The notes under the pieces are model-generated. The model saw nothing but the letters and a program-made list of their open reading frames with translations. It was not told the DNA's origin and searched no databases. Of a stretch of 64,000 nucleotides of DNA, positions 44,201-52,434 are shown in pieces. Source of the stretch: Chloroflexota bacterium (GTDB lineage: Bacteria > Chloroflexota > Dehalococcoidia > Tepidiformales > Tepidiformaceae). A program made the position numbers and the translations under genes. The DNA lies in the NCBI GenBank assembly GCA_026702615.1, contig JAPPBY010000036.1, forward strand, positions 44,638-108,637, written 5' to 3'. Position 1 is the stretch's first letter, and every line of letters begins with the position of its first letter.

Positions 44201-44583
44201 CCGACCGGCTCTTCGCCCGGGTCGAGGACTTCCTGCCGGCCGGCCTCGAGCCGATCGACCCGAAGCTGGCGATCGTGTCCCCCTGGCTGCGGGAGGAGCT
44301 TCAGCAAGATCAGACGGCAGCGGTCCTCCGCGGAGGGTCGTCCTCCTACGCGCCCTGGTACGCGTGGTACTACAGCCCGTGGGACCAGGTGGACCTGCGC
44401 GATGACCGCGTGACGCTCCTCGCGAGCCGCATCCCGAAGGGCGCGCACGAGTACGTCTACTACGCCCGCGCGACGACTCCCGGCGACTTCTTCGTCGCCC
44501 CCACGTTCGCGGAAGAGACGTACCTGCCCGAAGTCTTCGGGCGGAGCGACAGCGGCCGCTTCGTCGTCCACGCAGGGGAGTAG
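38218..44583 (+). CDS. Giant secreted alpha-2-macroglobulin-like protein
   Basis: 2121 residues with an N-terminal signal peptide (cleavage near AGA-HP, 30/31). Residues 40-92 and 95-147 are a 55-residue tandem repeat (VRVWQ-[H/Q]-[V/I]-S-[D/N]-PLRI). Several bacterial Ig-like (Big_5) domains follow, then macroglobulin domains, including a clear MG2 block (GHLYTERPIYRPGETVSYKGVLR) and a bait-region-like Ser/Glu/Asp-rich stretch (about 1345-1380). The alpha/alpha-toroid (about 1600-1900) is present, but the thioester C-x-E-Q is absent: the equivalent region reads PYRWESNVSIASR. It may trap proteases without covalent capture. GTG start with GGGAGG upstream. Confidence 0.85.
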   Translation: MNPGPALTHGFLGALVVALALVAGAGVAGAHPGHATDVDVRVWQHVSDPLRIHISARPEGTRWDALGTIPLLLDDGFSSSRNFRFGDITVEGVEVRVWQQISNPLRIDISARPVGGDWDVLGTIRLPLDDGFSSSGNYRYGDITVTVPAAPEAPAVVVSPGGEEVPRLAALTFAFADPPATTDEAALVSFAPAIEGAFVWIDSRTLLFQPDYPGWQRGQQYQAIVDAGPVGLVSDYIHAFRVEGQLEVTSVIPDDGDTNVPTNAQILVQFNRSVAPLTVLQEGPAASVLEFDPPLEGAGEWLNTSLYRFIPTNLEPSTTYSVRIRAGLTSAADGVLEADYTWSFSTIQPAVTRLTPHNEATFVEPDYPVVIEFNQPMDPASVEAGVTLRPVGGAAIPGRFEWNDDGTVATFTPDEPLELLKRYAITIPARLGSFSGGMTQSERTTHFTTVGLPELWRTYPEDGATEASPYQIELGYTNPMDAESFEERVSISGIDAEDIEVRWYTWDAHTIRISFDYEYSTEYTVRIAEGARDRGGRTLPAHEFSFTTREPYPSLSLAAATFSTYSANHEQVLYYHAARVEEVGFQLFRLSDSEAETLLRRGFIDSRRVAFWPAGDPLREWTEPIDEELQGASRLYSTTLSGPEPLAKGHYFLAATGEDYSDRPLKRVFSVVDTAIVTKLAFDELLVWALDYDTGDPLDATSVRAGSVDEGSPGPYQHAATDADGLARLSVTGQGDGWHWYWYREQLVQIDGNGRVGVASTAWDFGSGPWDLEVPTSPFRPGPVGHLYTERPIYRPGETVSYKGVLRLDDDAAYSVPGASAWFSLRIRDAAYDDVLTTQVELGELGTFSGELVLTTDAPTGTYRIYVRDENDRYITTAYFTVAEFRVPEFEVEVAAELGDYVSGDTIATEARAAFFFGGPVADAAVEWTAQSIPTSITVEGYEDYSFSERTYWWWDGSDERDPRRSHGEARTDSEGVARFDVPASLEADEGTQAFTISATVTDTNAQAIAGSTTVTVHPATWYAGIRPESYIARAEEPTTIDLVTVDYTGMVVANRPVTVRAFEREWIRTRERADHGGYRYRYELQETEVDTQTVTTREDGEASIEFTPPRPGSYRLVAESTDDEGRVARSARYLWVSGSDVAPWPVRENDVIDLIAGRERYEVGDVAEVLVPAPFAGATGLVTIERGRVLSTEVRHFETNSEVLRITIEDRHIPNIYVGVVLYRPPTDEDPYPRYHVGYVELSISTAPRRLDVSIEPDRERATPGETVRYEVHVTDSEGNGVEADVSVAVVDQAVLSLGAESARDGMTAFWFERALGVRTASSLAVSVNRQNEAFDEVAEGQQGGGSPEDSAEMADSSDGMIGDTAVSEQAAEAAPEESFALLRIAEDGGEEPQVRSNFQNTALWIGQLVTDADGRASFELELPDNATTWRAQARAVTAETLVGQGESELLVTQPLLVRPALPRFLRVGDEVSLRTLVRNGTDEAREVTVTIAADGVTLDGEATLTRQIGAGESVIFSWPARALAEGTATVRFTATATGGYGDAVELSLPVHLDVTPETTATGGVVEDTARIEAIFLPEYVITGHGSLELALQASLVGALDEELAHFRPYRWESNVSIASRIVATVAVQRGSASGLTDAQERQLAKDIDALVAAQMYDGGWAWCRTCYRSDVWVTGWVLVALGEARDAGYALPEYQYNRTTRFITEHVQRQTDVMRPADVNQHAFLLYALTSAANEGGMVSPLAREQAGLLRSLAEEHRAQLTNWGRAYVLLGLLASGHETDHEAVRALLNDLTAATIASANGNHWEDERIAGCMHNSSVRVTALVLRALIEVDPQHPLIEETARWLVLARSEQRWKSSVERAQGMASLGAFAELTGETRGVYDYQVLLNTQRVLDGHFDVPAGDYLDGVALGLDALPLGEVSRVQFEREADTEGRLYYSLNLRYVTPAKEIEALNRGFAVSHRYTLLEDADTPITSASLGDVVRVTVTVVAPADRLFARVEDFLPAGLEPIDPKLAIVSPWLREELQQDQTAAVLRGGSSSYAPWYAWYYSPWDQVDLRDDRVTLLASRIPKGAHEYVYYARATTPGDFFVAPTFAEETYLPEVFGRSDSGRFVVHAGE

Positions 44584-44598
44584 GCGCAGCGGCCCTGC

Positions 44599-46836
44599 TT
44601 ACTGCTGTTCCTCCTCTGCGCGGGCGAGCTGGGCGGGGTCGAGGGCCTGGTCGTCGTCGACTTCGATGACAACGGACTCGATGGCGCCGGAGAAGGGGAA
44701 GGGCGACTCGTACTGGTCGCTCACCGGCGTGGCCGTGTCCTGGCCGACGTCGAGGCCCTCGATCGTGAAGAGGCCGCCGAGCATGCGCGGCAGGTCGCCA
44801 CGGGCAGCCTCACGACCGTCCACGGTGAGGACGCCGACGCCACGGTTTTCGCCCGTCTTCGTGAAGGCGAATTCGACGGAGGCGCGGGTGGGGAGGTCCT
44901 CGCCGCTGACGACGCGGGTGTGGTCGTCGCCGCAGTTCTGTTCGTAGACGAGGCGGTTGTCGCGCACGTAGAGGGCGTAACCGCCGGCATAGCCGCCGTG
45001 GGCGACGATGACGCCGTCGCCAGCGCCCTCACGCGCGATGGTGGCGCGGATGCGGTGCGAGCGGTTGCGCACGTCGGCGGCGGCAACGGTGGGGACATGG
45101 GCCATCCCCTGGGCATAGGTGAACGTGGTGCGGTCCTGGGGGCTGCCGGGGGGCACGTTGTGGAAGGACGAGGCGGGGCCGCCCTGTTCGAGGGGGAGGA
45201 CGCCGTGCAGGCCGGCTTCCGCCCACCAGCGCGCGATGAGCTCCTGCAGCCGCTCGGGCTCCTCCTGGGCGAGGTCATAGCTCTCGGAGTAGTCCTCGTC
45301 GAGGTGGTAGAGCTCCCAGGGCTCGGTCTGGAAGTCGTCGCCGACGGTATGGAGGGTCACGGCCTTCCAGCCCTGGTGCCAGATGGAGCGATGGCCGTTG
45401 AGCTCGAAGTGCTGGGTGACCTTGCGGGTGGGCGCATCGGCGTCTTCGAAGGTGTAGGCCATGCTCTCGCCGGCGACGGGAAGCTGGGGGATGCCCTCGA
45501 AGACGGCCGGGGCCTCCATGCCGAGGAGGTCGAGGACGGTGGGGCTCACGTCGGTGACGTGGTGGAACTGGTGGCGGAGGCCACCTTCCCTGATGCGGTC
45601 GGGCCAGTGGAAGACGAGGGGCGCGCGGATGCCGCCGGCGTGGAGGAACTGCTTGTACCAGCGGAGCGGCGTGTTCCCGGCCTGCGCCCAACCGGACGGG
45701 TAGTTCGTGTGCGACCTGGGACCGCCGATCTCGTCGACGTTCTCAAGGTTGTAGGACTCGGTGTCGAGCCCGTTCATGCCCCGCAGCCAGTTGACCGTCC
45801 CGAGAGGGCCGCCGGCGTCGCTGGCGCCGTTGTCGGAGGTGAGCACGATGAGGGTGTTGTCGAGCTGGCCCGTCTGCTCGAGGTAGTCGACGAGGCGTCC
45901 AATCTGGACGTCGGTGTGGTCGAGCATGGCGGCGAAGGCTTCCTGCAGGCGGCTGGCGACGAGCTGCTGGTCGGGGGTGAGGCTGTCCCAGGGCGGGACG
46001 TTGGGGTTGCTGGGGGGCAGGGTCGTGTCCTCGGGGACGATGCCCATCGCCTTCTGGCGCTTGAACCACTCCTCGCGGGCCACGTCGTAGCCCTGATCGA
46101 AGCGGCCGCGGTACTTCTCGAGGTACTCGGGAGGGGCCTGGTGGGGGTCGTGGCAGGCGCCGAAGGCGACGTAGAGGAAGAAGGGCTTCTGGTCGTAGAT
46201 GGCCCGCTGGTCGCGCACGAACCCGATGGCGCGATCGATCATGTCCTCGCTTACGTGGTAACCGGGGGTGTCGGGGGTGGGGATGCGGTGGTTGTCGTAG
46301 GTGAGCTCGGGGGCGAACTGGTCGGTGAGGGCGTCGAGGAAGCCGTAGTAGCGCTCGAAGCCCTTCTGCAGCGGCCAATGGTCGAAGGGGCCGGCGGCCG
46401 AGGTCTCGGACATGGGGGCGAGGTGCCACTTGCCGACGGCAAAGGTGGAGAAGCCGCGGTCCCGGAGCAGCTGGGGAATGGTGGCGGCACGGTTAGTGAT
46501 GGCGCCGCGACCGTTCGGGTAGGCGCGCGCCCAGTTGGAAACAGAGCGCATGCCGACGGTGTGGTGGTTGCGGCCGGTGAGGAGGCAGGCGCGGGAGGGG
46601 GAGCAGAGGGTGGTGGTGTGGTAGTTGGTGTAGCGGAGCCCGTTGGCGGCGAGCCGGTCCATGTTGGGCGTATCGATGGAGGAGCCGTAGCAGCCGAACT
46701 GGGCGAAGCCGACGTCGTCGAGGACGATGTAGACGACGTTGGGGAGGCCGCTCAGGTCAGGGCGTTCGGGCCACTCTCCTGAGAACTCGGTGGATTCGAG
46801 GGTGGCGAAGCCGGCAGAGTCGGCAGCGTCAGGCAT
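44599..46836 (-). CDS. Arylsulfatase-type sulfatase
   Basis: 745 residues. The formylglycine motif C-S-P-S-R is at Cys78 in TTTLCSPSRACLLTGRNHH; metal ligands D40/D41 in YIVLDDVGFAQFGCYG and the LTSDNGASDAGG block further on complete the site. No signal peptide, so cytoplasmic unless exported otherwise. It needs a formylglycine-generating enzyme, not in this window. The C-terminal 150 residues are an extra beta-rich region (VIVAHGGYAGGYALYVRDNRL). Substrate unknown; Chloroflexota often carry many sulfatases. Confidence 0.9.
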   Translation of the reverse strand: MPDAADSAGFATLESTEFSGEWPERPDLSGLPNVVYIVLDDVGFAQFGCYGSSIDTPNMDRLAANGLRYTNYHTTTLCSPSRACLLTGRNHHTVGMRSVSNWARAYPNGRGAITNRAATIPQLLRDRGFSTFAVGKWHLAPMSETSAAGPFDHWPLQKGFERYYGFLDALTDQFAPELTYDNHRIPTPDTPGYHVSEDMIDRAIGFVRDQRAIYDQKPFFLYVAFGACHDPHQAPPEYLEKYRGRFDQGYDVAREEWFKRQKAMGIVPEDTTLPPSNPNVPPWDSLTPDQQLVASRLQEAFAAMLDHTDVQIGRLVDYLEQTGQLDNTLIVLTSDNGASDAGGPLGTVNWLRGMNGLDTESYNLENVDEIGGPRSHTNYPSGWAQAGNTPLRWYKQFLHAGGIRAPLVFHWPDRIREGGLRHQFHHVTDVSPTVLDLLGMEAPAVFEGIPQLPVAGESMAYTFEDADAPTRKVTQHFELNGHRSIWHQGWKAVTLHTVGDDFQTEPWELYHLDEDYSESYDLAQEEPERLQELIARWWAEAGLHGVLPLEQGGPASSFHNVPPGSPQDRTTFTYAQGMAHVPTVAAADVRNRSHRIRATIAREGAGDGVIVAHGGYAGGYALYVRDNRLVYEQNCGDDHTRVVSGEDLPTRASVEFAFTKTGENRGVGVLTVDGREAARGDLPRMLGGLFTIEGLDVGQDTATPVSDQYESPFPFSGAIESVVIEVDDDQALDPAQLARAEEEQQ

Positions 46837-46894
46837 GGTTCCTCCTCCGGGCGCGCACCAGCAGCGCCCGACCAGTCAGGTTCGTCGATCGCCG

Positions 46895-46924
46895 CGCCGC
46901 CGCCGGTGTTTCACCGGTCGGCGG
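46895..46924 (-). terminator. Strong hairpin after the ABC binding-protein gene
   Basis: GCCGCCGCCGGTG (46895-46907) pairs with CACCGG-T-CGGCGGC (46911-46924) around a TTT loop, a 13-bp stem with one bulge. It lies between the binding-protein stop and the sulfatase start, both on the minus strand. There is no T-tract, so it may attenuate or protect the 3' end rather than terminate classically. Confidence 0.5.
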
Positions 46925-46960
46925 CGTGACGGAACGGATGCGTATGCCCGGAGTCTCCTC

Positions 46961-48694
46961 CTAGGCGTCGTCGAGCCAGACGTACCCGAGGTAGGTGAGC
47001 GGCTCGACGAAGCTGTTGTAGCCCTGCACCCGCGGCTTGACGACATTGATGCCGCGGAAGGGCGCGCAGGGAAGCAGCCAGGGGTCGTCGTGGAAGAGCT
47101 CGTTGAAGCGCTCGTATTGCACCAGCGCCTCTTCCGAGAAGGGATCCAGCGCGCGGAGCTTCGCCCTGATGTCGAGGAAGGTCTCGCTCGTGTACTTGCT
47201 GGGGTTGTTGTCCTGGAAGGGCAACGGCTGGGTGATGACCGTGACCGGCGAGAACGGTGAGAAGCCTGTCATGAGGAACCAGCCGGCATCGAAGTCGCGC
47301 TCGAAGAGCTTCTTGTTCATGTCGGGAATCTGGTGACCGACGAGCTCGATCTCGACCCCCACATCGGCGAAGTTCTGCTTGATGAGGGACGCGAGCCCGG
47401 CGCCCACGACAGGGTGGTTGGCGTAGTGGTCGAAGGTGATGGGCTCGGTCTGGCTGAATCCTGCCTCCGCGAGAAGCGCCCTCGACCGCTCGGGGTCGTA
47501 GAAGGGCTGCTCGAGGTCGGGGTCGAAAGCGGGGCTGCCCGGGTCCCACGGCTGGGTGGTCAGCTCCACGAGCCCCTCCATGAGCTCGTTGACGATGCGC
47601 TCACGGTCGATGGCGAAGAAGAGCGCCTGCCGTACGCGCTTGTCCTGGAAGTAGGGATTGGTGACGTTGAGGCCCACGTAGACGATGCCCCACTTGGCCG
47701 CGAGCCTCACGTCTTCCTCGTGGGCCTTGCCGAAGACCGGGCTCACGCTTGTGGCGATGTCGATGTCGTCGGCGTCGTACGCCTGGCCGACGGCTTCGGC
47801 GTCGGCAAACTGGATCACCTGGACGCCGTCGAGGTAGGGACCGCCACGGTCATCGTGCCAGTTCGTACTTGGCTCGAGCTCATAGCCCACGCCGGGAGTC
47901 CAGGACTTCATCTTGTAGGGGCCCGTGCCCTGGATGTTCTCGCCCGTCTGGAGCTGGGCGTAGGTGTCCTTCTTCGTGACAGGGAACTGGGCGAAGAAGT
48001 CGTTTACGTTCGCGAGGGCCGAGGCGAAGGTGAACACCATGGTGCGTTCATCGATCGTGCTCATGTCGGTGACGAGCGAGGCGAAGGCCTTCAACTGGCC
48101 GCGGAAGCTGAAGCCGTACTGCTCGGGATTGACGATCGCGTCGATCCCGAAGAAGACGTCGTCAGGTGTGACGGGCGAGCCGTCGTGGAACACGGCGTTG
48201 TCCTTGAGCCGGATCGTGACCTGGGTCAGATCCTCCGACACGTCGTACTGGTCAACGAGGACGTGTGTTGGCGCGGGCGATTCCTCGTAACGGATGAGGC
48301 TCTCGAAGATGAGGATGGGGATGCCCTGGGCGCGCGTGAACGGGGCGCCGTTGGTCAGGAGCAGGTCCCCCTGCACGGCGTAGCGAAGGACGCCGCCCTG
48401 CTTCGGGCCTGTGTCGGGAGCCTCTGTGGGCTCGGGGGTCGCCTCCTCGGCGGGGGCTTCGGTGGCTTCTGCCGGGGCTTCTGTCGCCTCCGCGGGAGCC
48501 TCGGTGGCCTCTGCGGGAGCCTCGGTCGCTTCCTCCGGGGCTTCCGTTGCGGGGGCAGCGGTCGCGGCGGGCGCCTCGTCGTCGTCGTCGTCGCCACAAC
48601 CAACCAGGGCAGCAGTCACGCCCGCACCGAGCGCGACACCTGACCCGGCAAGCATCTGCCGGCGCGAAATGGGTTTCTTCCAGGTCGAAGTCAT
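46961..48694 (-). CDS. ABC importer substrate-binding protein (peptide/nickel type)
   Basis: 577 residues, SBP_bac_5 family (oligopeptide, dipeptide or nickel). The N-terminus has a twin-arginine-like SRRQMLAG and a lipobox LVGC, so a lipoprotein, probably Tat-exported. A low-complexity linker of repeated ATEAPAE units (about 45-90) follows, as is common in Chloroflexota. Domain block GGVLRYAVQGDLLLTNGAP starts the mature protein. Divergent from two permease genes (218 bp between starts) with which it should form one importer. Confidence 0.9.
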   Translation of the reverse strand: MTSTWKKPISRRQMLAGSGVALGAGVTAALVGCGDDDDDEAPAATAAPATEAPEEATEAPAEATEAPAEATEAPAEATEAPAEEATPEPTEAPDTGPKQGGVLRYAVQGDLLLTNGAPFTRAQGIPILIFESLIRYEESPAPTHVLVDQYDVSEDLTQVTIRLKDNAVFHDGSPVTPDDVFFGIDAIVNPEQYGFSFRGQLKAFASLVTDMSTIDERTMVFTFASALANVNDFFAQFPVTKKDTYAQLQTGENIQGTGPYKMKSWTPGVGYELEPSTNWHDDRGGPYLDGVQVIQFADAEAVGQAYDADDIDIATSVSPVFGKAHEEDVRLAAKWGIVYVGLNVTNPYFQDKRVRQALFFAIDRERIVNELMEGLVELTTQPWDPGSPAFDPDLEQPFYDPERSRALLAEAGFSQTEPITFDHYANHPVVGAGLASLIKQNFADVGVEIELVGHQIPDMNKKLFERDFDAGWFLMTGFSPFSPVTVITQPLPFQDNNPSKYTSETFLDIRAKLRALDPFSEEALVQYERFNELFHDDPWLLPCAPFRGINVVKPRVQGYNSFVEPLTYLGYVWLDDA

Positions 48695-48911
48695 GGGGAA
48701 CCTCCCGTCGTCATGTCAGGTCCGGTACAGCCACTGCGACCGGGTAGCGGACTCCCTCGTGAAGGGCGGCTCGGCGGCCCCTGACGCGTGGCCGGTACTA
48801 TACCGTTCCGGCATCGGTGCCGGGGGCCATCCAGGGTCGCCTGCCTGTGTATGCTCACGGCTCGATCGAGCATCGACATGGCGCCGAAACGCCAGGCAGA
48901 GGGCGAGGGAT

Positions 48912-49856
48912 ATGGCTCCGTTCATCCTGAACCGGGTCGCGCAGACAATTCCCATCCTGTTCCTGGGTACGGTGATAGCGTTCCTCGTCCTGCGGATCAT
49001 TCCGGGCGATCCCGCACTCGTCATTGCGGGCGAGGAAGCCACGGCGGAGGACCTCTACGCGATCCGCAAGGAGTTCGGCCTGCACGACAGCTGGCCAGAA
49101 CAGTACATCCGCTGGCTTGGCGATCTCGTCACGGGTGACCTGGGGTACTCCTACGTAAGCGGCTTGAGCGTCACGCGCCTGTTCTCCATCAACATCGAGC
49201 CCACGCTGGAGTTGGGCATCGCGGCCTACATCTTCGCCATCCTCGTGGGGATCCCGCTCGGCATTCTCGGAGGGGTGAAACCGAGAAGCGTGTGGGACTG
49301 GTTCCTCTCGGGCTACACCATGGTGGCGGTCGGCGTTCCCAGCTTCGTGAGCGGCATCATCCTGCTCTGGATCTTCGCCGCCGAGCTTGGCTGGTTCCCC
49401 TCGCACGGGCGCACTTCGTTCCTTGACGACCCGGTGGACTCGCTTCACCAACTCGCCTTGCCCGTGATCGCCCTGGCGATGCCCATCAGCGCGGTGCTGG
49501 CCCGGTACACGCGCACGACGATCACGGACGTTTTCGGCCAGGACTTCGTTCGCACGGCCAGATCGAAGGGGCTGGGGGAGAGCACCGTGATCGTGCGCCA
49601 CGCGCTCCGCAATTCGCTCATTCCCGTGATCACGATCATGGCGCTGCAGGTGGGTGAATTGCTGACCGGGGTGGTGATCATCGAAACGGTCTTCACGCGG
49701 CCCGGTCTCGGCCGCATCCTGGTTGAAGCGATCCAGCGCCTGGACTACCTCGTCGTGCAGACCATGCTGGTCGTACTCGTCGTCATCTTCGTGACGGTGA
49801 ACCTGGTGGCGGACATCATCTACGGGCTCGTCGACCCGAGGGTGAGAGTCCGATGA
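48912..49856 (+). CDS. ABC importer permease, DppB type
   Basis: 314 residues, six membrane helices: N-terminal RVAQTIPILFLGTVIAFLVLR, the extracytoplasmic IPGDPALVIAGEEAT block, and the cytoplasmic EAA loop DFVRTARSKGLGESTVIVRHALRN that contacts the ATPase. ATG 48912 is chosen from the family's usual N-terminus. Forms the membrane pore with the next gene product; overlaps it by 4 nt. Confidence 0.92.
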   Translation: MAPFILNRVAQTIPILFLGTVIAFLVLRIIPGDPALVIAGEEATAEDLYAIRKEFGLHDSWPEQYIRWLGDLVTGDLGYSYVSGLSVTRLFSINIEPTLELGIAAYIFAILVGIPLGILGGVKPRSVWDWFLSGYTMVAVGVPSFVSGIILLWIFAAELGWFPSHGRTSFLDDPVDSLHQLALPVIALAMPISAVLARYTRTTITDVFGQDFVRTARSKGLGESTVIVRHALRNSLIPVITIMALQVGELLTGVVIIETVFTRPGLGRILVEAIQRLDYLVVQTMLVVLVVIFVTVNLVADIIYGLVDPRVRVR

Positions 49857-50755
49857 GTATCGCCGCGACCGGCCAGGAAGGCGACACCACGTTCAGGGCA
49901 CGCGCGGCCCGGTCGATGTGGGTCGACACCATGCGCCGCCTGCTGCGCAACCCGCAGGGCGCAATCGCCGTTGGAGGGCTGCTCATCATCGCCGTGGCGG
50001 CCGTCGGGGCCCCGCTTATCGCCTGGCACGACCCGATCGCGCAGGACGCATCCGCGCGGCTGCTGTCCCCGTCCTGGAATCACCCGTTTGGCACCGACGA
50101 GCTGCGGCGCGATCTCTTCTCCCGCAATCTCCACGGGCTTCAGGCCGCGCTCGTGCTGAGCTTCCTGTCGGTGCTGAGTGGCGCGGTCATCGGCACCATG
50201 GCGGGATTCACGGTGGGATACATCAGGGGGTGGGCAGACGCAGCGGTGATGCGCCTGGTGGATGCTCTGTTGGCTTTCCCTGGTCTGCTCATCGCGTTTG
50301 CCATCCTCACCATCCTCGGCGAGGGGCTGGAGAACATCGGCATCGCGATCGCGGTCTTCGCCATCCCCGGCTTCACCCGCCTTGCGCGCGCCCAGATGCT
50401 GGGAGAGCGGAACAAGGACTACGTGCTCGCGGCGCAGGTACTCGGCGCCAGCACGCCCCGGATCATCTTCCGCCACATCGTCCTCAACGCCCTTCCGCCC
50501 CTGCTCGTGCAGGTGGCGCTGGCAATCGCCAGTGGTGTGCTGATCGTTGCCGCCCTCGGGTACTTCGGGCTGGGCATTGAGGCGGACACGCCCTCGCTGG
50601 GCGGCCTGGTGAACGACAGCCGGCCCTACCTCCAGCGTGCCTGGTGGTATCCCGTCTTCCCGGGCGCCACCCTCGCCTTCCTGCTCCTCTGCCTGAACCT
50701 CCTGGCGGACGCCATCAACGAGGCGATCAGCCCGTACGCGCGCGGGCGCTCCTAA
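49853..50755 (+). CDS. ABC importer permease, DppC type
   Basis: 300 residues. N-terminal RLLRNPQGAIAVGGLLIIAVAAVG, PFGTDELRRDLFSRNLHG (the DppC signature), and the EAA loop NKDYVLAAQVLGASTPRIIFRHIVLN. Pairs with the preceding permease. No ATPase (DppD/F) gene lies in this window: the operon ends in a strong hairpin. The importer therefore borrows an ATPase from elsewhere. Confidence 0.92.
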   Translation: MSIAATGQEGDTTFRARAARSMWVDTMRRLLRNPQGAIAVGGLLIIAVAAVGAPLIAWHDPIAQDASARLLSPSWNHPFGTDELRRDLFSRNLHGLQAALVLSFLSVLSGAVIGTMAGFTVGYIRGWADAAVMRLVDALLAFPGLLIAFAILTILGEGLENIGIAIAVFAIPGFTRLARAQMLGERNKDYVLAAQVLGASTPRIIFRHIVLNALPPLLVQVALAIASGVLIVAALGYFGLGIEADTPSLGGLVNDSRPYLQRAWWYPVFPGATLAFLLLCLNLLADAINEAISPYARGRS

Positions 50756-50775
50756 CCGTCTTCCCGGACGCAGAG

Positions 50776-50810
50776 AGGCCCCGGGCAGTTCGCACCGCCC
50801 GGGGCCTGTT
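50776..50810 (+). terminator. Hairpin terminator of the permease operon
   Basis: AGGCCCCGGGC (50776-50786) and GCCCGGGGCCT (50797-50807), a perfect 11-bp stem with a 10-nt loop, then GTTACG. Lies between the permease stop and the convergent amidohydrolase; may serve both strands. Confidence 0.65.
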
Positions 50811-50828
50811 ACGTATACCGGTACCGGC

Positions 50829-51929
50829 CTAGCCGACGGCGACGGTCGAGCTTGTCAGCCGTCCGATGTCGAGGTTGAACACACGGGCGGCGTTGGTCGC
50901 GAGGATCTTGTCGGTCTCCTCGGCGCTCACGCCCTCGAACATCTCGTCGATCATCGACTGGGTGTGCGGATAGGTGCCCTCAGGGTGGGGGTAGTCGGTG
51001 CCAAACATGAGGTTGTCGATACCGAGGCGGTGGCGGGCGTCGACCTCACTTTTGGTGAGGGGGCCGGCGCAGAAGCCCTGACGAGCGAAGAGCTCGCTGG
51101 GGAGCAGCTCCTGGCTCTGGCCGCCGGGGCGGCGCTTCACGAGCGCGTCGTACTCGTCGAGGAGGGGTGGGACCCAGAGGCTGCCGGACTCGACCCAGCC
51201 GAAGTTGAGGGTGGGGAAGCGCTCGGCGATGCCGCCCAGCAGGAAGTGCTTGAGGGCAGCCCGGAGCTCGAGCGTGGTGAGCGGGCCGTACTTGAAGACC
51301 TGCCCGTCGGGATCGGCGGGGAGGCTGGGGTTCTCGCGACCGAATCCGGGGTGGAAGAGGATGGGGATGCCCATCTCCTGCACGGTGGCCCAGAGGGGGT
51401 CGTAGGCGCGGTCGTGGAACGGCAGGGCGCCCGGGAACCAGTAGTGGGAACCGGGAAGGATGAGGGCGCGGAAGCCGAGGTTGTGGGCCTCCTTCAGCTC
51501 CTCGATGCCCTTGTCGATATCGCCGATGGTGATGGCGGCGACGCCGATGAAACGGTAGGCCTCGCCGGCGAAGTGCTCGTTGAACCAGCGGTAGTAGGCG
51601 CTGTTGCAGGCGCGCAGGAACTCGACATCGGGGTCGCGCGAACCGCCGCGCTCGATCACGACCTCGGCGCAGACGCCATCGCTGGTGATGGCGCTCATGC
51701 GGTCGTCGAGATCGACGGTGATGCGGAACTCCTCCATCGTGTTCTTGCGCCCGGAGTAGGAAGTCTCCTGGCCGCGATTGCGCATGTTTTCGAGGATCTT
51801 GAGGAGCCGCTCCTCGTCGCGTTTGTTGAGCTCGTCCATCTTGGGACGGTGCTTGGGATCGATGTACTCGGAGAGGTCGAGGAACCTCTCGGTGTGACTG
51901 TCGGCCGAAATGACGACTCGGGCTGTCAT
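50829..51929 (-). CDS. Amidohydrolase 2 family metal-dependent hydrolase/decarboxylase
   Basis: 366 residues of the amidohydrolase_2 group (which includes ACMSD-type decarboxylases). Metal-site segments: SADSHTERFLDL at the N-terminus, ILFHPGFGREN in the middle, and FGTDYPHPEGTYPHTQSMIDEMF at the C-terminus. The usual first H-x-H is reduced to D-S-H. Members act on aromatic carboxylates or dienes; the substrate is unknown. Single gene, convergent with the importer operon. Confidence 0.82.
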   Translation of the reverse strand: MTARVVISADSHTERFLDLSEYIDPKHRPKMDELNKRDEERLLKILENMRNRGQETSYSGRKNTMEEFRITVDLDDRMSAITSDGVCAEVVIERGGSRDPDVEFLRACNSAYYRWFNEHFAGEAYRFIGVAAITIGDIDKGIEELKEAHNLGFRALILPGSHYWFPGALPFHDRAYDPLWATVQEMGIPILFHPGFGRENPSLPADPDGQVFKYGPLTTLELRAALKHFLLGGIAERFPTLNFGWVESGSLWVPPLLDEYDALVKRRPGGQSQELLPSELFARQGFCAGPLTKSEVDARHRLGIDNLMFGTDYPHPEGTYPHTQSMIDEMFEGVSAEETDKILATNAARVFNLDIGRLTSSTVAVG

Positions 51930-52019
51930 GGTTCTCTCCCGCCGGCCTATCCCCGGCTGTACTCAAGGCACGCCGATTCTAACTGGCCATAAGCAGGTCG
52001 TGGGCCGCAAAGGGCGGGT

Positions 52020-52319
52020 TCACGCCTGGGGGGCGACACCCTCCACGACCACGATCCTGGCGCTGGCCGCGCGGTGGCGGAGTTCGTCCTGGGATGTGTA
52101 TTCGTCGGAAGTGACAAAATTCCTTGCGGCTTCGAGGCTGTCGAACTCCATGATCACGAGGCGCTTCGGCGCCCAGCCGCCTTCGACCGGCTCAGCGTCG
52201 CTGGTACGGACGATGAACCGTCCGCCCTGCCCCTCGACGACCCCGGGGATTCGCTCAAGGAACTCCAGGTACGCCTCCTGGTCGATGATCTCCGTGTCCA
52301 CGATGACATACCCCTTCAT
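52020..52319 (-). CDS. DUF1330 family protein
   Basis: 99 residues: GYVIVDTEIIDQEAYLEFLE, GGRFIVRTSDAEPVEGGW, and RLVIMEFDSLEAARNF, the DUF1330 dimeric alpha-beta barrel pattern. Function unknown. An AAGAGAGGT stretch precedes the ATG. Confidence 0.85.
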   Translation of the reverse strand: MKGYVIVDTEIIDQEAYLEFLERIPGVVEGQGGRFIVRTSDAEPVEGGWAPKRLVIMEFDSLEAARNFVTSDEYTSQDELRHRAASARIVVVEGVAPQA

Positions 52320-52434
52320 GGCGACCTCTCTTTCGAGGCTTTTCTACACGACTGGCAGGTTTGTTTCGTACAAGCGGGGTACGGCACGGCTGTAGGGGGG
52401 AGGCGCAGCAAGCATAGGGGCCGTGGGTGGGTGG

